In this document: in pieces, positions 58,677 to 64,000 of the stretch
Layout of the letters: each line of letters begins with the position of its first letter
How positions within the stretch are numbered: the first letter of the stretch is position 1
Assembly (NCBI RefSeq): GCF_040930455.2
Contig: NZ_CP170494.1
Source of the DNA: Neopusillimonas maritima
GTDB taxonomy: Bacteria; Pseudomonadota; Gammaproteobacteria; Burkholderiales; Burkholderiaceae_B
DNA length: 64,000 bases
Reading direction: 5' to 3' (one strand)
Notes under the pieces: generated by a model
The model's database searches: none
What the model saw: the letters and a program-made list of their open reading frames with translations, nothing else
Told to the model about the DNA's origin: nothing
Made by a program: the position numbers and the translations under genes

Positions 58677-59543
58677 CTAATTTAAATTTTTGGATTGTTG
58701 TAATTGTAGCGCCAGCGCGGCCAGCCCATCCAGCGCGGGGGTGGGCAACCATTCTATTGGTGTGGTGGGCAGGTCGAGCCGGCCTTGTGTGAAATGCAAG
58801 AGACGAATGACTTCTTCTTTTACAAGCGGCCATCCGCCGCCGGTAGCAAATACTTGTGGCGCAAGCCCGTAATATTCCAATGCGGCCAGCCATTGGCGCA
58901 GCACAGCACCGGCTTGCGCCGCCGCGATGCCGCTGGCAATGGATTGATGGGTGTGGGTGGGGTAAATGGTAGTGTTGCTGTTGGCGTCCGGTAAATGAGC
59001 GGTATTTTCAGCCAGCGCAGTACGCATCAATGCCGGTCCGGGAAGGATCAGGCCGCCGGGAAACTGGTAGTGCAGGTTGTCGGCCTGGGTTTCGTCGCCG
59101 GCTTTTTTAACAACCAACGTGTCAATTGTGGTGGCCGTGCCGAAGCCGGCAAGTATCAGGGGGCAGGGTGTCGTATCAGCATGTTCCAATTTGGGGTGGG
59201 GGCGCTGCGCAAGCCCGAGTAGTGCAAGCCAGCGGTCGGAGCCCAATAGTTCCGGATTGGCATAGGCGTTGGTGACATTAAGCGTTTGGGGTTCGCCGGT
59301 AACCCACTCAGTTGAGCAGTTGTGTTTTGAAAGTATTTTTTCTATAGCAGCAGCAACGGTGGGGCCTGCCACATTGACGCCCAGGGCCGACGTCGGCGGC
59401 AAAGGAAGTGTGCCCACCCAGTGGGCCAGTTGGTCGAGATCGGCATGTTGAAATGCAACGACGGTGAGTTCACGTTCGCATGTGTCGGGGTTGACCCAAC
59501 CCGCTTTGATTCGCGTGTTTCCCGCATCAATCAGAATAATCAT
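58677..59543 (-). CDS. coaX: Type III pantothenate kinase CoaX (Baf-type)
   Basis: 288 residues. ASKHA-fold kinase: phosphate-1 motif DAGNTRIKAGW (6-16), GSDRWLALLG with the catalytic Asp, and FPGGLILPGPALMRTAL. It makes 4'-phosphopantothenate in CoA synthesis and, unlike type I, is not inhibited by CoA. In Bordetella the orthologous place after birA is occupied by baf, a kinase of this type first found as a toxin-gene accessory factor. It is somewhat longer than average because of Thr/Asn-rich and Thr/His-containing loops (SNTTIYPTHTHQS). Confidence 0.94.
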   Translation of the reverse strand: MIILIDAGNTRIKAGWVNPDTCERELTVVAFQHADLDQLAHWVGTLPLPPTSALGVNVAGPTVAAAIEKILSKHNCSTEWVTGEPQTLNVTNAYANPELLGSDRWLALLGLAQRPHPKLEHADTTPCPLILAGFGTATTIDTLVVKKAGDETQADNLHYQFPGGLILPGPALMRTALAENTAHLPDANSNTTIYPTHTHQSIASGIAAAQAGAVLRQWLAALEYYGLAPQVFATGGGWPLVKEEVIRLLHFTQGRLDLPTTPIEWLPTPALDGLAALALQLQQSKNLN

Positions 59544-59567
59544 GGCAGTCTCCCGGAATTGTTGCTG

Positions 59568-60440
59568 TTATGCCTGATTCGACGCACCACGGGGCCGGAT
59601 GGATATTTCGCCTAATGACAACGCGGTTTCACCATTGGGGCCGTGTACGAGCAATTGTCCCATGATGTTAATCCCTTTGGCGATGCCCGCATGTAACAAC
59701 CTGTCATTGTGAATAACATTAATGTGTTGGCCCAACAAACCGTCAACTTTTGCATAGCGCTCGGGAAGCGTGTGAAAGCCATTACGTGTAATTTCGCTAT
59801 ATATGTTGCGCCAGTTTTGTGCGATATCGATAACAAGATCTGAGAGGCTGGCTTTTTGGGCCTGGAGGTCTTGCGCGCAGACGCTCGACCAGTCGGCCAC
59901 GGCGCGATTCAACGACTGGCTCAATGCACGGGCATCTTCAATATTCAGGCCGATTCCAACAATCACCACATGATGGTCGTCTGAATTTTTTGCGGTGCCT
60001 GCACGCGTTACTTCGGTAAGAATGCCGGCGAGTTTTGCCTGGTCCCACCAGATATCGTTGGGCCATTTCAAGGTTAAGCGGTGCTGGTTTGCGGGGTCGA
60101 TCCGGCTTCGAAGAGCTTCAGCCACAGCAATACCGGCAAGCGGCGATAGCGTGGGCAACTGTCGGGTTGGCGTAAATATGTCGTAGGCGCAGGAAAACAT
60201 GAGGTTCGCACCCGCGCGATTCTGCCAGGTTCGCCCGGACCGGCCCCGCCCCGCGCGCTGGAAATGTGCGCCGTGCAACCAGGGGCGGGCCAGAGTTTGT
60301 TGAGTTGTTCTGGCCTGGTTAAGCAGGTCGGCATTGGTTGAGTCGGTGTGTTCGCACCACGTAACCTTGCGGAAAGCGGGCAGGGCCTGTGTCAAGGCCT
60401 GTTGCAGTTGGTCAGGCGAAGGAAGTGCAAGGTTTGACAT
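59568..60440 (-). CDS. birA: Biotin-[acetyl-CoA-carboxylase] ligase BirA, catalytic form
   Basis: 290 residues. The biotinyl-AMP site GRGRSGRTW is at 64-72, followed by LKWPNDIWW and LAGILTEV. The C-terminal small domain is present. The N-terminal winged-HTH of E. coli BirA is absent; the chain starts only about 25 residues before the catalytic domain, so it should ligate biotin without acting as a repressor. 24 bases upstream of coaX in a shared unit; divergent from the hydrolase gene. Confidence 0.95.
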   Translation of the reverse strand: MSNLALPSPDQLQQALTQALPAFRKVTWCEHTDSTNADLLNQARTTQQTLARPWLHGAHFQRAGRGRSGRTWQNRAGANLMFSCAYDIFTPTRQLPTLSPLAGIAVAEALRSRIDPANQHRLTLKWPNDIWWDQAKLAGILTEVTRAGTAKNSDDHHVVIVGIGLNIEDARALSQSLNRAVADWSSVCAQDLQAQKASLSDLVIDIAQNWRNIYSEITRNGFHTLPERYAKVDGLLGQHINVIHNDRLLHAGIAKGINIMGQLLVHGPNGETALSLGEISIRPRGASNQA

Positions 60441-60526
60441 GGGTCGTGATTAAAAAAGCGTCAGGATTCAGGTTAAGCTTTAGGGTGCTGGAGATAAGGA
60501 TAGTTTAAAGCGCAAAATAGATTGGT

Positions 60527-61195
60527 ATGAAAATGGCTGAACACAAGGAAATAAAAGCATTTGATGGTCAGGCGGGGCCGATTGAGTGTGTTATCGAGTG
60601 GCCGGAAGCCTCGGTTGAGGGCTGGGCGCTGGTATTGCATCCGCACCCGCTGCATGGCGGCACCCGCGACAACAAAGTCGTTACCACTATTGGGCGCGCT
60701 TGTTTGCAGCGTAATCTTGTCACCCTGCGGCCGAATTTTCGTGGAGTGGGTGACTCTGCCGGAGAGTTCGACAACGGCAAGGGCGAAACCAAAGACATGC
60801 AAATGCTGGTTGAGCAATTCGTCCAGGCTTATCCCGACCTGGCGGCAAAGCCATGGATCCTGGCGGGGTTCTCGTTTGGAACCGCGGTTGCCGCCCAGTT
60901 GCAGGCAAACCTGGAGGATGCTGTAGAGAGCGGGTCGGTGGTTTGTGCCACGCCCAATGCGTTGATTCTGGTGGGGGCTGCCGTAGGGCGTTTTCAGTTT
61001 CGTGATATTTCCCTGCCTGAAAATACTTTGATGGTCCATGGCGAGGTTGATGAGGTTGTGCCCTTTTCTGAGGCCATGGATTTTGCCCGGCGGCATGAGC
61101 AGCCGGTAACGGTCATTCCGGATGCGTCACATTTTTTTCACGGCAAGCTGGTTTCTTTGAAGTCATTGGTTCAGCAACGTCTTGCCACACTTTAG
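60527..61195 (+). CDS. Small alpha/beta hydrolase
   Basis: 222 residues. The LVLHPHPLHGGT segment (about 39-50) is the oxyanion region typical of this CocE/YfhR-like group, with nucleophile elbow GFSFGTA (Ser about 124), Asp in GEVDEVVPF, and the catalytic His in DASHFFHGKL. Cytoplasmic, no signal. Substrate unknown. It starts ATGAAAATGG, so the second ATG at 60533 is an alternative. It is divergent from birA and lies upstream of the dacC promoter. Confidence 0.85.
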   Translation: MKMAEHKEIKAFDGQAGPIECVIEWPEASVEGWALVLHPHPLHGGTRDNKVVTTIGRACLQRNLVTLRPNFRGVGDSAGEFDNGKGETKDMQMLVEQFVQAYPDLAAKPWILAGFSFGTAVAAQLQANLEDAVESGSVVCATPNALILVGAAVGRFQFRDISLPENTLMVHGEVDEVVPFSEAMDFARRHEQPVTVIPDASHFFHGKLVSLKSLVQQRLATL

Positions 61196-61200
61196 GGTGG

Positions 61201-61228
61201 CTGACAGGGCAGGTTCGAAGCCTATAAT
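61201..61228 (+). promoter_or_regulatory. Probable sigma-70 promoter for the PBP gene
   Basis: -35 CTGACA (61201-61206) and a perfect -10 TATAAT (61223-61228) with 16-base spacing, about 60 bases before the carboxypeptidase ATG. It lies just after the hydrolase stop, so the carboxypeptidase-dat-ybeD-lipB genes likely start a new transcript here. Confidence 0.65.
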
Positions 61229-61289
61229 GAACTTTTTTCGGCTTACAGTTCCAAACGGTTGTTATCACGTTAGGCGGGTTAATTAAATT

Positions 61290-62489
61290 ATGTTGAAGTT
61301 GTCTTCTCTTTACCGAACAAGTTCGCGTTTTCTGGCACAGGGTTGTTTGGGGTTCGCATTGGCCTTAGGCAGTGGCTATGCCCATGCGCAAAGCATCACT
61401 GATATTACAGTGGCGGAATTATCTACGGTGCCGTTGCCCGATCTGGCTGCCAAAGCCTGGCTGTCGCTGGATATGAACAGCGGTCAGGTCATCGCGGCAA
61501 AAGACATCAACACCGAGGTAGAGCCTGCGTCGCTTACGAAACTTATGGCGGCGTACGTTATTTTCAAGGCTATTGAAGATGGTCGCTTGTCTATGGACCA
61601 GGAAGTGCCTGTGTCGGAAAAAGCCTGGAAAACTGAAGGTTCGCGCATGTTCATCAATGTGAACACGAGCGTGAAAGTCAGTGACCTGCTTCAGGGTTTT
61701 ATCGTGCAATCGGGTAACGATGCCACAGTGGCGCTTGCCGAGGCAGTGGCCGGAAGTGAAAGTGCTTTTGTTGCGCTCATGAATGAGGAAGCCCAGCGCC
61801 AGGGCCTTAACGACACCTACTATACGAATTCGCCAGGCCTGCCGCATCCCGACCACAAAACAACGGTAAAGGATTTGGCTCTTCTGGCTCAGAACCTTAT
61901 TAATGATTTTCCGCAACATTTGCACTATTACAGCCAGAAGGAATATACCTACAATGACATTCGTCAGCGCAATCGTAATCGTTTGCTATGGATTGATGAA
62001 ACCGTTGACGGCCTGAAAACCGGGCATACTTCGTCGGCTGGTTATTGCCTGATTACGACAGCCTTGCGTGACGGGCGCCGTGTCGTGACGGTGCTGGTCG
62101 GCGCTAATAGTGATGCGGCGCGCACGGAAAACAGCTTGAAATTGCTGAACTGGAGTTTCCAGAATTTTGAAACAGTCAAACTGCTCGATCAGGACAAACC
62201 CGTTGTGGATGCGCGCGTTTGGCAAGGTTTGGCTGAAACAGTGGGTCTTGGCCAGTCACAGCCGGTATGGCTTACTGTGCCTCGTGGGAAGGCAGCCGAT
62301 ATCGAATCTGTCGCTGAATATACTCAGCCACTTATTGCACCGTTGGAAGCGGGCCAGCAGGTGGGCACTGTAACTCTAATGCTAGACGACCTGGCGCTGC
62401 GCCAAGAGCCGTTGCGGGTATTGGCCGATGTCGAGCAGGCTGGGTTTATGTCCCGCATGATCGACAAGGTCAAGCTGATGTTGCAATAG
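61290..62489 (+). CDS. dacC: D-alanyl-D-alanine carboxypeptidase (PBP5/6 family)
   Basis: 399 residues. Sec signal (cleavage near AHAQS, residue 33). Penicillin-binding motifs: SLTK at 81-84 (acyl Ser81), SGN at 141-143, KTG at 243-245. A C-terminal beta domain and an amphipathic end helix (MSRMIDKVKLMLQ) anchor it to the membrane. It trims the terminal D-Ala from peptidoglycan pentapeptides. The gene is followed by a D-amino-acid transaminase, which would reuse released D-Ala. Confidence 0.95.
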   Translation: MLKLSSLYRTSSRFLAQGCLGFALALGSGYAHAQSITDITVAELSTVPLPDLAAKAWLSLDMNSGQVIAAKDINTEVEPASLTKLMAAYVIFKAIEDGRLSMDQEVPVSEKAWKTEGSRMFINVNTSVKVSDLLQGFIVQSGNDATVALAEAVAGSESAFVALMNEEAQRQGLNDTYYTNSPGLPHPDHKTTVKDLALLAQNLINDFPQHLHYYSQKEYTYNDIRQRNRNRLLWIDETVDGLKTGHTSSAGYCLITTALRDGRRVVTVLVGANSDAARTENSLKLLNWSFQNFETVKLLDQDKPVVDARVWQGLAETVGLGQSQPVWLTVPRGKAADIESVAEYTQPLIAPLEAGQQVGTVTLMLDDLALRQEPLRVLADVEQAGFMSRMIDKVKLMLQ

Positions 62490-62522
62490 CGCATATTACT
62501 TTTTCTTCTGGCTGTGGCGTTC

Positions 62523-63392
62523 ATGATTTCAGGCGTTGATAACGACAGTATTGTTTATTTGAATGGCGAATTTCTTCGCCTGGCCGACGCCAAAGTTTCG
62601 GTGCTTGATCGGGGCTTTGTCTTCGGCGACGGCATCTACGAAGTGGTGCCGGTTTACAAAGGCGTGCCTTTTCGCATGCACCAACACATTGCCCGGTTGC
62701 AGCGTAGTTTGCAGTCGGTACGTATTCATCTTGAATACACTGAGGCGCAATGGCAGGCTCTGGTCGAAGGGGTGCTCGCACGGGTGGACGATTCGGCGTC
62801 GAATTTAATGGTGTACTTGCAAGTGACCCGTGGGGTGGCAAAAAGAGATCATGCTTTCCCTGCGGCTGTTGAGCCCACGGTGTTCTGTATGGCATCGCCT
62901 TTTGCGCGCCCGGGCAAGGCGCAGCGCGAGGAAGGGCTTGCCGCCATATCTGTTCCCGATACGCGTTGGCTGTTGTGTCATATCAAATCTATTTCACTTC
63001 TGGGCAATGTGCTTGCCAAGCAAGCGGCAGTTGATGCCGGGGTCGATGAAGTGCTGCAATTCCGCGAGGGTTATCTAACGGAAGGTTCGTCGTGCAATAT
63101 TTGGGTGGTTAAAAATGGTGTGCTCATGGCGCCTGAAGCGAACCATCTTATTCTTGAAGGTATTCGTTACCGATTTTTGGCGGAGTTGGCGCGTAACGCA
63201 GGCATTCCATTTGAGGCGCGTCCTGTTTCAGCTGAAGAGGTAAACGACGCCGATGAACTCATGTTAACGTCGGCAACCAAAGAAGTGTTGCCAATCGTGC
63301 GTTACAACGGTAATCCGGTTGGCACGGGTAAGCCCGGCCCGGTCTATGCGTTACTGCGGGCAAGTTACGATCGTGTGATAGAGAGTCTTTAA
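62523..63392 (+). CDS. dat: D-amino-acid aminotransferase (class IV PLP enzyme)
   Basis: About 289 residues from ATG 62523; an in-frame GTG at 62514 is equally placed and no ribosome site decides. Class IV features: LDRGFVFGDGIYEVVPVYKGVPFRMHQHIARL (in parts, about 26-58), the PLP Lys in SISLLGNVLAKQ, and the LTEGSSCNIWVV cofactor strand. It interconverts D-Ala/D-Glu and keto acids for peptidoglycan. Between dacC and ybeD; an aminodeoxychorismate lyase or branched-chain role is less likely given the neighbourhood. Confidence 0.88.
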   Translation: MISGVDNDSIVYLNGEFLRLADAKVSVLDRGFVFGDGIYEVVPVYKGVPFRMHQHIARLQRSLQSVRIHLEYTEAQWQALVEGVLARVDDSASNLMVYLQVTRGVAKRDHAFPAAVEPTVFCMASPFARPGKAQREEGLAAISVPDTRWLLCHIKSISLLGNVLAKQAAVDAGVDEVLQFREGYLTEGSSCNIWVVKNGVLMAPEANHLILEGIRYRFLAELARNAGIPFEARPVSAEEVNDADELMLTSATKEVLPIVRYNGNPVGTGKPGPVYALLRASYDRVIESL

Positions 63393-63393
63393 C

Positions 63394-63675
63394 ATGGCCA
63401 TGCCCCCAATTCCTCCCGAGCAATCTTTAATTGAGTACCCTTGCGACTTCCCGATTAAGGTAATGGGTAAGGCTCATCCGGAGTTCGCGCAGGTGCTTAC
63501 AGAAGTGGTGCTGCAGTTCGATACGACATTTGATCCCGCAACGGTTGAAATGCGGCCAAGTCGCAGTGGGAACTATTTGGGTCTGACGTTTACAGTAACG
63601 GCAACCTCGCGCGAACAGCTCGACGACCTCTATCGTGCGCTTCATGGTCATCCTATGGTGTCGATTGTGCTGTGA
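63394..63675 (+). CDS. ybeD: DUF493/YbeD-family protein
   Basis: 93 residues. Family-typical core LIEYPCDFPIKVMGKAHPEFAQVL (in parts, about 12-35), then a beta-alpha-beta fold like a small ACT-type regulator domain and YRALHGHPMVSIVL at the end. YbeD lies next to lipB in many proteobacteria; its role is unclear. One base after dat, and the stop overlaps the lipB GTG start by four bases (GTGA). Confidence 0.93.
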   Translation: MAMPPIPPEQSLIEYPCDFPIKVMGKAHPEFAQVLTEVVLQFDTTFDPATVEMRPSRSGNYLGLTFTVTATSREQLDDLYRALHGHPMVSIVL

Positions 63676-64000
63676 TCAATGTCAGGTGGTTGCCGCGTCC
63701 CGCATCTTATACAACAGTCTGGCAAGACATGCGGGCGTTTACCGAAGCACGCACATCCACAACACGTGATGAAATCTGGCTGGTTGAACATGAGCCTGTA
63801 TACACTTTAGGGCTGGCGGGTAAAACGGAACATGTGTTGAACCCAGGGGCGATTCCCATTGTTAGAACCGACCGTGGCGGGCAGGTTACTTATCACGGTC
63901 CCGGCCAGGTGGTGGCCTATTGTTTGTTCGATCTCCGTCGCTATGGCCTGTATGTTAAAGAATACGTAAATCGGCTGGAAGAAGTTGTTATTAACCTGTT
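63672..64000 (+). CDS. lipB: Octanoyltransferase LipB (3' end outside window)
   Basis: 109 N-terminal residues visible. GTG start at 63672 overlapping the ybeD stop. It carries EIWLVEHEPVYTLG (about 34-47) and the LipB hallmark RGGQVTYHGPGQ at 68-79. LipB moves octanoyl groups from ACP to lipoyl domains. The catalytic Lys and Cys lie beyond the window. lipA would be expected next. Confidence 0.95.
   Translation, partial: MINVRWLPRPASYTTVWQDMRAFTEARTSTTRDEIWLVEHEPVYTLGLAGKTEHVLNPGAIPIVRTDRGGQVTYHGPGQVVAYCLFDLRRYGLYVKEYVNRLEEVVINL

Overview
The window is chromosomal DNA of a betaproteobacterium, most likely of the Alcaligenaceae (the Bordetella/Pusillimonas/Advenella side of Burkholderiales). 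This is inferred from gene content and order: petABC next to sspA-sspB and a tRNA-Thr, birA followed by a coaX/baf-type pantothenate kinase, a urease operon with ureJ between ureA and ureB, and a dacC-type carboxypeptidase, D-amino-acid transaminase, ybeD and lipB in a row. I saw no insertion sequence, prophage, integrase, CRISPR array or rRNA gene. Gene density is high. The only gap above 300 bases (42164-42475) is a regulatory region.

Layout. (1) 1-6.5 kb, minus strand: a catabolic block made of a Baeyer-Villiger-type monooxygenase, a DctPQM TRAP transporter, a 2,5-dihydroxypyridine dioxygenase (NicX)-like ring-cleavage enzyme, and a truncated alpha/beta hydrolase placed like NicD. Operator-like repeats lie upstream of the monooxygenase and of the NicX-like gene. 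(2) 6.6-33.8 kb: a complete type VI secretion system. The structural genes are tssA, B, C, E, F, G, H, J, K, L, M, two hcp copies and vgrG. A spike-associated accessory block follows vgrG: DUF4150 PAAR-like, DUF3540, two pentapeptide-repeat proteins (one carrying DUF2169), and an unrecognised 464-residue protein with a membrane hairpin. TssM ends in a LysM domain while TssL has no peptidoglycan-binding domain, so wall anchoring may have moved to TssM. (3) 33.9-42.2 kb: katG, then ureDAJBCEFG on the minus strand behind an exact sigma-54 promoter (TGGCAC-N5-TTGC) with NtrC-like sites, which points to nitrogen control. (4) 42.5-46.3 kb: a DUF411 protein, a LysR regulator divergent from a DoxX gene, and an orphan hybrid histidine kinase. 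(5) 46.5-54 kb: tRNA-Thr, a SnoaL-like protein, sspB, sspA, the cytochrome bc1 operon, mscL, a Nif3-like gene and a DegS/DegQ-like protease. (6) 54-64 kb: a mannitol-dehydrogenase-family protein with altered catalytic residues, waaC, waaA, galU, coaX, birA, a hydrolase, dacC-type PBP, dat, ybeD and truncated lipB.

How it fits together: the left arm is a peripheral uptake-and-degradation module, the middle is a contact-dependent secretion apparatus with its own spike cargo block, and the right arm is core metabolism and envelope biogenesis. The points most worth following are the TssM-LysM fusion, the VgrG-linked accessory block with its unknown membrane-hairpin protein, the sigma-54/NtrC urease promoter, and the polyol-dehydrogenase homologue whose catalytic Lys, Asn and His are all replaced. 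All assignments come from reading the sequence; no database search was run.
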